From NCBI RefSeq assembly GCF_000003605.2, contig NW_003136845.1, forward strand, positions 12,827 through 46,296: a stretch of DNA of 33,470 nt, written 5' to 3'. A program made the translations under genes and the position numbers. Positions 22,846-33,470 of this stretch are shown one piece after another (the first letter of the stretch is position 1; every line of letters begins with the position of its first letter). This DNA is from Saccoglossus kowalevskii (taxonomy: Eukaryota > Hemichordata > Enteropneusta > Harrimaniidae). The notes under the pieces are model-generated. The model saw only the letters and a list, made by a program, of their open reading frames with translations, did not search any database and was not told the origin of the DNA.

Positions 22846-24336
22846 CGGTACACCTGTTACTTTCACTTCCCCCAGCACAGTCCTCCTCCGAACAATGAAG
22901 TCACAATTAATTCAGAGTAAAGCATGACACATACTTTCCCTATAACCAGGCTACATCAACAAGCTGCAAGATCCGCCCACACTTTGAATATTACCACAAC
23001 TTAGAATATCATTGTTTAAATGGTATCAGGCGTTATCGATTTTTTTAATAAGGTCAGCATCGTATAAATCGACGACGCATTGTATATATCCCTCTAGTGC
23101 AGCTCTGTTCATCGAATTTGAGTGTCTGAATAGTAGGTGCATTCATGAATACATTTCCCATAATGTGCCTACTGGCAAGTACTTAGTGTAACCATAGATA
23201 CATAAACACTGTAAACGTGGGTGTACTGCCATTGGTTGTTGATATACATCACATATGCACCATGTTTGATGGTAAGCTTTTTGTTGATCATCAAAAACAC
23301 GTGATATTAGGTTTGGGATAATGACGTCATATCGGATAGTACCACACAGATCGTCTGTTCTATTTGCTTTCCCCTGTCCTTCCTCGATGAACGTCATATA
23401 TCACACGTAATCCCACCCGAATAGTATCATAAACAAACTATCAAATAAATAAATAATGCTGTAGAATATGTGGACTGAGGTTAATAATGCTATGTTAACA
23501 CACCAACCACAATAGGTCTCTTTATGTGTGCATAACCCGGGTGTAATGAGAAATAACACTATATTAAGCATAACAGGTCACTGAACTAGCTATTAAATGG
23601 GTTCTTGCTGCGGAGAAACGCGAATTTAAGACAACAACGAAACGTGCTGCTCTAGTATACACTAGTATAGTTAAACACAAACTTTATAGATTTACAACGT
23701 GTCAGTATAACCACTGAAATGGAATAGATTTGCGGCATATATTCATTCTATACCCTCGTTAGACGATCGTTAAGGTTTATACAGGAGAAGAAACGGTCAT
23801 GCGCAGAACTTCAAAGGGGATTCCCCAGTCAACATCAAATATCATGCTACCCTCTGAAGCAAATGGGATCACTCGTGTTTAGCAAGATTCACTCATAGAA
23901 CGCTCTGTATTTGAGATGTTGAGCATCGGTGTCGCAAAATAGGCGATAACATTTTCTAGCAGGGATCGGCGTCGAATTGAGGGTAACTATTTCTTTCGAC
24001 TGTTAATAGTTTGAAAGTGTGCTAGCGGGAGTTTATCGAGTTGACATTTTTAGCAAGACTTAGTCGAAGATGGGTGTACGAGCCTCGCACGTATTTGACT
24101 TGCCTCTTTTATAGGGCGTATTACAAACTGCATGTACTACACTTAATACTCGTTACTGTTTTAGTCGGACTTACGAAATTGCGTCTAAATACGTCTAGTT
24201 CGTAATAGAATGCTTTGTTTCTGTTTATTTAGAATGATCCAGTGTTTTCATTATTTTTTATCAGTGCATTTTGGTTATGGATTCGGGGTCCTATACAGTT
24301 TTCCATACTACCTACGGATTTCCGTATGATGGGGGC
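22846..24336. other. Intergenic, no supported gene
   Basis: About 1.5 kb between family-2 gene 1 and the downstream repeat of gene 2. An open frame at 23143-23397 on the minus strand has no recognisable features. Confidence 0.45.
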
Positions 24337-24796
24337 ATTTTCAATAGACTGTTGCTACAAAAAAAAAATCATTGTAAGGCGACATTGAATCATGTTTTCT
24401 ACAGTTTTCAACAAGATTGAACTATGAAATGATTTTTACAAATACGCCCAAATACAAATACGCCCGGTCACTGGTAGTCTAGTGGTTGTCGCATCAGACT
24501 CATAGACAGTAGACCCAAGTTCAAATCCTACCTTAGGCTGAACATCAAAAGGGTCGACATGCACTATGTGTCAGCACTAACACTTGCAATTTGCAATTAC
24601 AAAAAAAGTCAGGAGAGACAACAGTGGTATTCAATGTCACCTGGCACAAATAATACGCCCGAATGTGGGTTATAATAGAAATTGTCAATTCGCTGAGTAT
24701 AGTGGTGTTTGTTCATATTGTGGACCGAAGGCCGTTTAACATATTCATTATATCAAACATTCCTGATACGATAAATCTGAATGTGCACTATAATGG
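24337..24796. repeat. Repeat downstream of family-2 gene 2 (partner 21061-21340), interrupted by a SINE
   Basis: Collinear with 21061-21340 on both sides of the SINE at 24467-24653. The left part holds the TTTTCAATAGACTG and ATCATTGTAAGGC blocks. The right part holds GCTGAGTATAGT, TTGTGGACC and CTGATACGA. Confidence 0.6.
24467..24653 (+). mobile_element. tRNA-derived SINE with 8-bp target-site duplication
   Basis: The 5' region contains a Pol III A box (TAGTCTAGTGG) and, about 40 bp on, a B-box-like AGTTCAAATCC (one mismatch to consensus). An anticodon-arm-like stretch between them pairs poorly, so this is a tRNA-derived SINE head rather than a working tRNA gene. A tRNA-unrelated body of about 110 bp follows. 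TACGCCCG occurs directly before (24459-24466) and after (24654-24661) the element, consistent with a target-site duplication. The paralogous repeat at 21061-21340 lacks it. Confidence 0.75.
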
Positions 24797-26472
24797 CTGA
24801 CTAGTTATTTGAAAAGCAATAGAATGACATGAAACAGACGTACGTAAACCATGGCGTCATATTTGTCAGATCAAGCACACCCTTACCCTATGTCCAATTT
24901 GTGTGATTAAACTATGAAATTATATATACAGGGGTTACGGACTCGACTAGTTCTGATGAACTATATCTGTAATCCCCACCCAAAAAAAAGAAAAGTTATC
25001 TAAGCAGAATTCGTTATTTATTAAATTATTTATTTATTTATATGTATTTACTACCTGTGCAACTTCTACCTTTACCGTTGTTTTTTTTGTTTTTTGTTTT
25101 TTTGGTGAAATAAATTTAATTCAAATTTCATTCATGTTATAGCGAATCGGACAGTTTAATCAGACTAATATGGTCTGGTAAACTAGATTAAAACTATAGT
25201 TATGTTCGCTATATCACGTGATTCGGCAGACATTCACAAGGCATAGGAATAGTAACCAAAAAAAGAGACGGTCATCAGTGCACATCAGACATTCTTTTAG
25301 ATATTTAGTTGACGCCTAATAAACACATAGTACCTGAACTACATGAAGTCGATTTTGTGACATATTTATGGAAATAAGCTGCAGTTAGTGTCACAAGTAT
25401 TTGCTACGCCACAGTCTGTATAACATGAACGCACGTAAAAAAACGTTCATTTAACATACAGTTAGTTGCTTCGCCCTTTCAACTTCTTGCAACATAGCTT
25501 CGGGAGAGTTTGACCAATATAAAGAGCTTTTGCTACATGTCCGAGAGAAAATGGAGAAATTACGCGGACAAGCGATTTTAATTGCTTTTTATGGCGTTGC
25601 TTTATTTAGATTGTAAGAACAATATATATTTTGAATGTATACCATTATAATGCTCTTGAATACATGCAGGGTAATTTGGATCGACAAACATCCACCGAGA
25701 CAGAAGACGAGCAGTTCCTCCACTCTACCATGTATGGCGCACTTCACAGGTACATGGAATTGCAAATGCAACTGTGAGATACAGGTTTCAAACTGGCGTA
25801 CATAATGATGTAAACATTTTACCTTAACTATTTTGTTTTCAAAATCTTTTTATTCATTTCAAACATACCAGTTTTGAACTTAGATTTAACTTAGCTCATG
25901 ATTGTACACTGGTTAAAAAGTGACCTAATTTGAAAACGGCGGAATCTAATTTGAAAACGGTAGAATCTCTTAAGTCATTTCAAAATTCATTAATATACGA
26001 ATATATTCAAACAATGTCCTATCAAGCTCACTGACATTTAATGTACAGAAGTTGATAAATCTAGTAAAATCAAGTAAATTGTACAACTATCTAGTATCTG
26101 AAAAAGCTAATCACAGTAATGAACATATGGTACAGGAAGTATAATTTTCATATGCAAGTAAAACAAGTGATCGACAATTAAAATTATCTAATTTGGGTTT
26201 TTGCGTTGTGATCAGTAGAGGTCAAATCATCATATATTTGTTCGATTTAAATTGCAAATTGAGTAACTGTGTGTGATCATAGGTTAGTCAATATATCGTT
26301 GTCTCCGTACTCTCATTCAGTATAAGCATTGGATTCTCGATTTAGTTTCCAAGATTTAAATAAATACAAGCTCAATAAATATGAAGACCAAGGAACAAAA
26401 CAAAAAAATGAACAAAAAAGACAGAACATAAGAAATGCAACCCTACCAGTCTCATTGTATACAACAAGTAAA
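24797..26472. other. Intergenic with low-complexity T/A tracts
   Basis: Contains TTTA-rich sequence at about 25015-25050, a T/G homopolymer-rich tract at 25079-25106, and a 21-bp direct repeat at 25925-25966. The polyadenylation site of gene 2 should lie near 26300-26470, but no AATAAA hexamer was recognised. No coding feature is supported. Confidence 0.45.
25925..25966. repeat. Two tandem copies of a 21-bp unit
   Basis: CTAATTTGAAAACGG followed by CGGAAT or TAGAAT is repeated twice, head to tail, with two differences. Confidence 0.75.
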
Positions 26473-28410
26473 TCAGTATATCCTACCGTTACATTGGTAT
26501 GAGTAACAATATCCTTCACAATCTTCCTGATAGTAACTATAGTAGTATTCTGTATAGTACTGATGTTCATATCTATACGACGTTCTGTGGGGTGCAATAA
26601 CATGCATACACGTGTATCACACAATACAATACGGGTAAAATGTTTGAAATAATCGACAAGCCTACGCTTAGATATTTTCGTTAGTAATAAATACCTAAAA
26701 TTTCACCCCGCCATCAGCGATAAATTAACAAACATTTGCAAACAAAAAACAAATTATAAGAGTGGATGATGAATAAATGTTGGAATAAAAAAGTCCCAGA
26801 CGATCTAGTTGCTAAGCTACTGTACAATGTGGATGATAATGTATAAACATGGGTAGTCATACATTCCGGAAATGCATATGCTTTATTATACCCAGATTCA
26901 GTAATTATTGAGGAAATATATATTTCCTATATGAAACTTTAATTTCCACGGAAATGGCAAATTTATTTATTGCATTGAACGAAAATTACCAATATCCGAT
27001 TCGCTAACAAAAAATGATGGCACCTAAGCTTCTTACCAAAGTTTTGAATAAGTCTTTGAATGTGCATTCAGTACCACTGGTTTTCAAATGTGAGATTGAT
27101 TAATTTTTTTGTGTGTGTGGACTATTATACACTTTCGTGGTAGCATTAGTCGAAAATGTTCTACAAAGATTTTTTTTAAACAGACGAATTACACTGGAAA
27201 ATTATTTCCTGGATTATTTTCTCAAAACGATCTTTTCCCAATTGCCCCAAACACACCCTTTTCTTTGATTATTAGAAATATACAACTTCGAATGCAATAC
27301 GTGTATTTACATTGTACGTGTTGCACAGTTATTCTGCCAATATTCTATTTATGTTAAAATGGCTCAACATTTTGTAGCACTGGGTAGCAGTGCGGTTGCT
27401 GAAACTCCCTTTTCGTATTTATGTCACAAAGTATATCATCAATATCATGTGTTTCATAATCCTCTCTAAGTAAAATGAATGCCTTCAGTTTGATCATGTT
27501 TCACTGGTAACTAGGGAATTCCGGTCAAATTTGGATTTTAACATGGACCCCCCCCCCTATCTTGAAAATACATGAAAGGGTATGGATTATTTGATGATTA
27601 TTATTACCACTTCAATTTAATGAGTTTTTGTAACGCATAAATATATCTGAAAAATAATCGTATTAATGAATATTGAGAATTTCTGATATTGTCAGTAAAT
27701 TGAGTTTTTTGGTATACATGCTCACTTGCGTAGCCGGAAAGAATAACACATATACATATAATTGCTAACTGAGTCACATGCATCGACACTGGCCCATTAA
27801 TTTAGATCCGTGTAATGTCATACTCTAGATGGGGTCGCGAATCTAGTTTCTGGTTAGTGCCGGATGTGTATGTTTTGAGTATGGGTCCAAAGAGCTTCAG
27901 TGACGGTTATTACCAAAGTAGCAAAAGTGTGTGATAATACTAGATTTATATTAATCTTCCAAAATCATTACCTGTATATAGTGCAGCTATCGAAACCCCA
28001 AAATCCACAGTCTGTCCAATACCTAGTTACGTAAGAAACACTTATCGATCTAGACATCTGCCTACTGAAGGTATTTTGAAAAGTACAATTGTTTGGCCTA
28101 TAAGAAAAGCGGAATACAGACATTGACGTGCATTGATACAGTGCAGTAAAGTATATCAATCCGTTGACAAGTTACTATTATTTTCTGTTACTTTTGTTAC
28201 AAAAGCAACGTCGAATGTAGAGAACGTCGACTCGCTTGGCTGATGACGCTTACACGTAGATATACCGGTACGTGATGTCATTATTGTAACACTTTGTACA
28301 CAACTTGAACGTTAACCGTTATCAAATATGAGCCAAACTTACCATGCATATGTCTTGTCCGTGCCGCAATACAGAAAAAGGACAAAAACAAAAACGTATG
28401 TCGAATTCAT
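26473..28410 (-). CDS. Secreted six-Cys EMI-like, Tyr-rich small protein, gene 2 (3 exons)
   Basis: Exons 28343-28410, 27972-28097 and 26473-26584 encode 101 residues. Donors are GTAAGT and GTAATG; acceptors are TTCTTATAG and CCCCACAG; both introns are phase 2 as in gene 1. Intron 2 is larger (about 1.39 kb against 0.40 kb). The signal peptide is residues 1-22. C27, C53, C61, C87, C91 and C96 correspond to the six mature cysteines of gene 1. N26-C-T is a possible N-glycosylation sequon that gene 1 lacks. Exon 2 differs from gene 1 at roughly one base in five and is one codon shorter, while the last 90 coding bases of exon 3 differ at only three positions. Exon 3 has 13 tyrosines in 36 codons with neighbouring acidic residues. 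The EMI-like assignment is tentative. A single minus-strand open frame at 27968-28159 covers exon 2 but starts inside intron 1 and is not the real protein. Confidence 0.75.
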
Positions 28411-28426
28411 GCTAAATGATGTAACG

Positions 28427-28442
28427 GCCCTGTTAATCATAA
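28427..28442 (-). promoter_or_regulatory. Conserved 16-nt block upstream of family-2 gene 2
   Basis: Minus strand TTATGATTAACAGGGC, 16 bp before the ATG. It is the counterpart of 22830-22845 with one difference. See that entry for interpretation. Confidence 0.35.
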
Positions 28443-29248
28443 AAGCATACAAGTTTGTTGGTTTGAAACGGACGCATGCCAGTCGCCACCCAATTAGATA
28501 ATGAATTTTGGTCAGTAGAGTTGCTACGTGATCACAGCGCCCATGCGGTAATATTCGTCAAAATATGATGCCACGTCACACTATACCCTCACACCAGTCG
28601 AATAAATTTATGTCAACATTTACGGTTAGTTGTTTGTAGCGCAATTTGAACAGCAATGCATAGCGACACATTGAAGTGAAAACAAGAATAACGTACTTAT
28701 GTTTAAATTTAAAAGACTTTCAACTACTTTTTCCCATAATATATTGTATAGAGGCCAACAGTGTCTTGTAATCTAATATATGCTACTTGTTCGTGATGGA
28801 ATTCAGGTCGTTAACAGTATTTATCTGGTAGTGTCATTTGTCCGCAAACATTAGGCAGATATTGAGCCCCATTATTTAAGAATAACAGCGTGGTGGAGTC
28901 ACTGACTTATTTCTAGGAAGAGATCAGTTTACGGAGGCATGACTTACACTTATAACCTCTGCCAACCTTGTAACCCCACCAAATGTTTGTGAATAACGTT
29001 TGTACCCTTAATGTGGTACGATAATTTTGAATCGCAGTAACTAGTTCAGTGCTTGGACGATTCTTTTCAAACAAACTGTCGGCGTAAATAGCTTTAATTA
29101 ATTGTGACCCCTATACCTGCTAAAAGATTACTTTTATACCCTTACATCTAACAAATCATTTTATGTACACAATTAGCAATTACACAGTATTTCCACGAAT
29201 TCATTCCACGTTTGCTGGTAATTTAATACAAAACTAACGATATATATA
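28443..29248. other. Intergenic, upstream of family-2 gene 2
   Basis: No gene is supported. Upstream regulatory sequences of gene 2 probably lie here, but no motif beyond the 16-nt block was recognised. Confidence 0.4.
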
Positions 29249-29267
29249 TCTTTTAAACAAATTAAAC

Positions 29268-29327
<60 letters not shown>

Positions 29328-29346
29328 GTTTAATTCGTTTAAAAGA
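29249..29346. repeat. 98-bp hairpin: (TA)27 flanked by 22-bp inverted arms
   Basis: The arm at 29249-29270 (TCTTTTAAACAAATTAAACA plus GA) is inverted at 29325-29346 with one mismatch. Between them lie 27 TA dinucleotides, themselves self-complementary. The right arm is also the start of the 0.6-kb repeat unit at 29325 that recurs at 30355, where neither the TA tract nor the left arm is present. Confidence 0.85.
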
Positions 29347-29935
29347 TTCCTCTCATTAGTAAATAGCGCCCTAACTCAACAATAATTAGAATGAGTGGTT
29401 AATCAAAAGTTTGATGAGTCAGGTGCATCTATTGGCTAAGCTTATTGTACATAGATGCAAATGAATATAGGAACCAATTATGCTGTAGGGTGTATTGGGA
29501 GGGGTGGAGGATTCCATGTTTGTAATGACTGGTTGTAATGTGCTATCTCCTTGTTTTCAGGATGCGGCCTGATATGTTTTGCTTTCTTGTTTGTTCAATT
29601 ATGGCTAAAATTTGTGTGGTGGATGTAAGATGTGTTTGTTGAGCCATTGTTTAGACACCCTGCAGCTTGAAATGGTATGGTTCAAATCAAAATTCGATAT
29701 GGCGGTGTCGTCTAAAAACATGACATCAAAATCTGTTCTGTTTATTTATTTACTGTTGTAGATCCTGCGAACTAGCCATTGAATATGATGCCGGGAATAA
29801 ATGGTATTCTGAACAAGCTTTATTAAGCATTGCTAGCAATATTCCAATATGAATTGGGAGCAAACTGCGACACCAAATCTAGTCGCTGTATTGTTATGTT
29901 TCTAAAATATTTTTTTCAAATGTCTTGAATCAGGA
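29325..29935. repeat. 0.6-kb tandem repeat unit I (partner 30355-30972)
   Basis: About 90% similar by eye to 30355-30972, sharing TTCCTCTCATTAGTAAATAG, GGGAGGGGTGGAGGATT, CACCCTGCAGCT and CAAACTG(C/T)GACACCAAATC. The short open frame of unit II is interrupted here (TGA after TGTGTTTGT near 29640), so neither unit appears coding. Confidence 0.8.
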
Positions 29936-29936
29936 T

Positions 29937-30352
29937 GAATTAATTTTAATATTTTATTTTAATTTCAACACTGGATGTGATTCACTGCCTGAGAAATCAT
30001 ATATCATAGAAATTCAACTGCACCTAGACTACAAGCACTATGAGTACAAGTTATAAGTCCTGTCCCAATATGTTTTCAGGTAAGTGCACTGTTTTGCGCT
30101 ATTAATCTCAGCCATCACTCGATGTTCACTGCTTGTAATGTTGTAATGAATTTATTTTAATATTTTATTTTAATTTCAACACTAAATGTGATTTACTGCA
30201 TGAGAAATCATATATCGCAGACATTCAACTGCGCCTAGACTACAAGCACTATGGGTACAAGTTATAAGTCCTGTCCCAATATGTGTTCAGGTAAGTGAAC
30301 TGTATACCTTCATTGATAAAAGCATCACTTGTTGTTCACTGCTTGTAATAGT
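29937..30352. repeat. Two tandem ~210-bp repeats nested between the 0.6-kb units
   Basis: Copies at 29937-30147 and 30148-30352 share TTTTAATATTTTATTTTAAT, GACTACAAGCACTATG, AAGTTATAAGTCCTGTCCCA and GTTCACTGCTTGTAAT. Each contains TTCAGGTAAGTG, which resembles a splice-acceptor/donor junction, but no exon context is evident. Confidence 0.8.
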
Positions 30353-30354
30353 AG

Positions 30355-30972
30355 ATCTGTTCAATTCTTTTAAAAAATTCCTCTCATTAGTAAATAGCGC
30401 CCTCGTTCAACAATAGTTAGAATGAGTGGTTGGTCAAAAGTGTGATGAGTCATGTGCATCTATTGGCTAAGCTTGTTGTACATAGAGCAAATGAGTATAG
30501 GAACCATTAATGCTGTAGGGTGTACTGGGAGGGGTGGAGGATTTCATGTTTGTAATGACTGGTTGTAATGCGGTATCTCGTTGTTTTCAAGATGCAGTCT
30601 GATATTTGTTGCTTTCTTGGTTGTTCAATTATTGCTAGAATTTGTGTGGTGGGTGGAAGATATGTTTATTGTTTGTTGAGCCATTGTTTAGACACCCTGC
30701 AGCTAGAAATGGTATGGTCCACATCAAAATTCGATATGGCGGTGTCATCTAAAAGTATGGCATCAAAATGATTTCTGTTTATTTATTTACTGTTGTTGAT
30801 CCTGAGAACTAGCCACTGAATATGATGTCGGGAATAAATGGTATTCTGAACAAGATTTATTAATTATTCCTGGCAATATTCCAATAAGAATTGGAAGCAA
30901 ACTGTGACACCAAATCTAGTCGTTGTATTGTTATGCTTCTAAAGTTTATTGTTTCAAATGTCTTGAAACAGA
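30355..30972. repeat. 0.6-kb tandem repeat unit II (partner 29325-29935)
   Basis: The period to unit I is about 1.03 kb, including the nested 210-bp repeats. It contains a 67-codon open frame (30568-30771) that unit I does not preserve. Confidence 0.8.
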
Positions 30973-33470
30973 TTCAAATATAAGGATATGGATTGTAAAA
31001 TATTAAGATGAAATGGTGTCCAAAAAATAATTTGTATATGATAAATTTATTTTAAAGAATTCAGTGAAAATATTATGAAATAAAATAAATTAAATAGAAA
31101 TATTATGTGTATTTTTGTATGTGGAAACTTGGCTGGCCCACTCAAAAATAGATGTGAGGTCTGCAGTTTTTTTATTTGTGAAAAAACTGGTATTTTACAG
31201 ACTACAAACAATGCAAGTGCACAGTGCAAGGCTAGTTCACCAACATGCCTATTCTCCTGCTTGAGTGTGAAAGTACATGGCTTAGTGATTACCTCTTATT
31301 TTTTTAAATATTAGAATTTCTTTTATTTAGGAAGATTCTTCTATAAACATAGAATAGTTATATATATATATATAACTAGGTCTGTGTTTCTCTTCAGTAA
31401 TGGTAGTTTGAGATGTGATAATATACTGATTATTTAGTCACTATTCACGAAATCGTAAACATGACTGGTTTGTTTGGCGCTCACACTCCACTGTGTCATA
31501 CCTTTATCAGATTGACCTAGTTCGGTTCCCTGCCCCACTGTCAGCGGTTATTGTCTTTACCGCCCCCAGCGTTGAAATTGAGGCAGGGGCCCAGCCTAAG
31601 ATTGCCCAAGACATTATCCGCTATCGGAGGGCGCACTAATGAATAATGCTTGGCTTATAGTTGGTGGCGCAAAACATTTTAGATTGAATGAAGTATTATT
31701 GAATTTGATGACATATAGGTGATTTCAGAAATAATAATAAAATTGTCGAACATACGTGTAAACAGGAAATAGCACATTTGTGTGCGGGTCTGTGTGTAGT
31801 CCAAAGCAAGATAATGAAATGAATGTGGGGAGCAATAACTCAGTGGAACACAGAGAACGAAATGAACATATCACACACGATTAGTCATCATGTTTTGGGA
31901 TAAGGAAAAAATTATGCTGCACATATAAAAAGAGACAATACGCAAATACACGTACAAATAAATCAATATCGATATCGATATCAGTGAAATCTACAGGCAT
32001 ATCAATCCATGTAAGCATGGCAACAAGATAAATATATTTTACAATAATATGATAATTATTACTATTTCCGACCTTGGCTTATGCGTTTCAGCACATACTG
32101 ATTGTTGATGCCGACTTTTGAATTTTTCGTATTTTATTTCGTTACGTCATAAGGTACTGCAACGCCAAAATGACTCTCACAGATTTAGTTCTATTATTTC
32201 AGTGTCATTTGAAAATGTTACTCTATGCTATTACAATCAAGCAAATGTATCCGTAAACCGGGAGCACGTCAAGGTCACTTGACTGTCGGTTCAAACAGAG
32301 GTAATTAATAGCGCAAACATGTTCTGTTGTATTGTAATATATAAGGCTGTACATAACAAGTGTTTGGTGAAAATCATACACTATGCTCATACAGACCAGC
32401 ATACATAAACGATTGACACGTGTATTCAAACGGAATAATTGGAAAAATGTGTAAGTGACAGTGGCTGAATAGAGCAGTCAAATACTGCAAACAGTGCATT
32501 ACGCTAATGTCGAATTGTTGTTAAAATGTTGTTTTACGCGCAAGCAAAGGTAATGAGCTGATAATTATACACACAAGGATAACCTCGTTACGCCTTATAT
32601 ATGTCTGCTTCAGGTTTGACATCAGTTCTATTGTTTAAACAAACACTTAACGTCAAGACGATCGAGTGCTAATGTCCTGAACTGCAGTTGTTATTTTAGA
32701 CTCTTACAATTTCTTACAATACACATCCAAACACGATATGCAAATGAACATTAGAAAATCCTAAAATGTTTAATTATGAAAATTGTACCAGCTTATAAAA
32801 AAAACAATCCAGAAGTCGTATCAAGTTAAGCGTTATACAAGTACATGGGGATGGGAAAACATTCATATAATTGTTTAAAACATCACTGCAATGTATACGT
32901 TACCCGAGTACTGTGTGTCAGTGAATACTGATTATGGAATAAAAAACGCAGAGAAAATATAAATTAACATTCGTGAAGAACTGGCGTAGAGGTATCACGG
33001 TGAGTGATAAGCTCCAATGGCTCTAATTGCACCCAGGCCGAAAAAAAGAGTGTTCCTGTTAATACTATAAGTTGCTACCAGTTCACATATTTACATACGC
33101 TAAAATTCACTAGCATTATTCTTTCAGAACACACATTAGTTTATCATGAATACGAACCTAAAACAAAATATGCAAATGTCGATAAAGATGTGGACAAGTA
33201 TTAAATTAGCAATCAAAGACATTGTTAGGACCTGTTCGACGGCAGAGGGTTGTATCATTGTTTGATGGGACCAAGCACAGCTATCTTTATATCTTCAATA
33301 AAATCAAGGTGGAAATCGCCGATATAATGTATGAAACCATATGTCTGCCTTTATAAAATCAATTGTTGGTACATGTGCCTTCTTAACACTATTTCGCATA
33401 GTACAATACATAAGTGCTGTTTGACGACTCATGATACAATATAATATAATAATTACTAATAACAAAGTGC
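30973..33470. other. Intergenic, no supported gene
   Basis: AT-rich. A GC-richer block at about 31480-31640 has abrupt composition change and may be an old repeat, but it could not be classified. Short open frames (31047-31229, 31105-31314, 32223-32429, 33004-33204) have no recognisable features. Confidence 0.45.
31355..31378. repeat. 24-bp perfect palindrome around (TA)n
   Basis: TAGTTATATATA is followed immediately by its exact reverse complement. Confidence 0.8.

Noticed and set aside
24467-24540. A functional tRNA gene
   Set aside because: A and B boxes are present but the anticodon stem pairs poorly and no acceptor stem closes. The segment sits at the head of a SINE with target-site duplications.
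26313-26624. 103-codon minus-strand open frame over exon 3 of family-2 gene 2
   Set aside because: It overlaps the real exon in a different reading frame. The conserved paralogous frame ends at 26473.
27548-27557. C10 homopolymer (and the G9 run at about 17170-17178)
   Set aside because: Simple homopolymers without context; possible sequence-quality spots but not features.
30568-30771. 67-codon open frame in repeat unit II
   Set aside because: Interrupted by stops in repeat unit I, so not conserved.

Overview
This is AT-rich metazoan nuclear DNA. It has spliced genes with consensus GT-AG introns, a tRNA-derived SINE, short inverted-repeat transposons, long simple repeats and mostly non-coding sequence. 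No operons, Shine-Dalgarno-led ORFs, CRISPR arrays or rRNA/tRNA operons are visible. The protein style (tiny secreted TSP1 and EMI-like proteins in tandem) fits a marine invertebrate. My best guess is a hemichordate-like deuterostome, held with low confidence because the sequence alone does not settle it.

Coding content is sparse and all on the minus strand. Two small-gene families are tandemly arrayed. Family 1 (about 10.7-20.3 kb) encodes a signal peptide, a run of 6-7 arginines, one thrombospondin type 1 (TSP1) domain and a short EGF-like Cys tail. It has two apparently intact copies (10747-11086 and 18306-18660), one copy with a single-base frameshift (19970-20314) and one copy lacking the signal-peptide and poly-Arg part (15994-16250). 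All four end at the same phase-1 GTAAGT donor, so a downstream terminal exon is expected but was not firmly located. Family 2 (21.9-28.4 kb) consists of two three-exon genes. I reconstructed them by matching paralogous exons, signal peptides and splice phases. They encode 102- and 101-residue secreted proteins with six mature cysteines, an EMI-like spacing and an extremely Tyr-rich last exon.

The rest is shaped by duplication and transposons. Positions 1-2427 are a diverged copy of 11320-14797. In that pair a PIF/Harbinger-like MITE (11778-12224) and a roughly 800-bp segment (13038-13835) occur only in the second copy. Positions 15031-16222 are a copy of 17475-18537 and carry two of the TSP1 genes. 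A repeat found downstream of both family-2 genes (21061-21340 and 24337-24796) contains a SINE only in the second copy. Other elements are a 917-bp fold-back element (3638-4554), a short MITE (5573-5729), diverged tandem repeats (5061-5430), and a nested tandem-repeat block with a (TA)27 hairpin at 29.2-31.0 kb. The regions 5.7-10.7 kb and 31-33.5 kb show nothing coding that I can support.

The cluster looks like a rapidly duplicating locus for miniature extracellular, disulfide-rich proteins built from single adhesion-type domains. A shared function for the two families is inference only.
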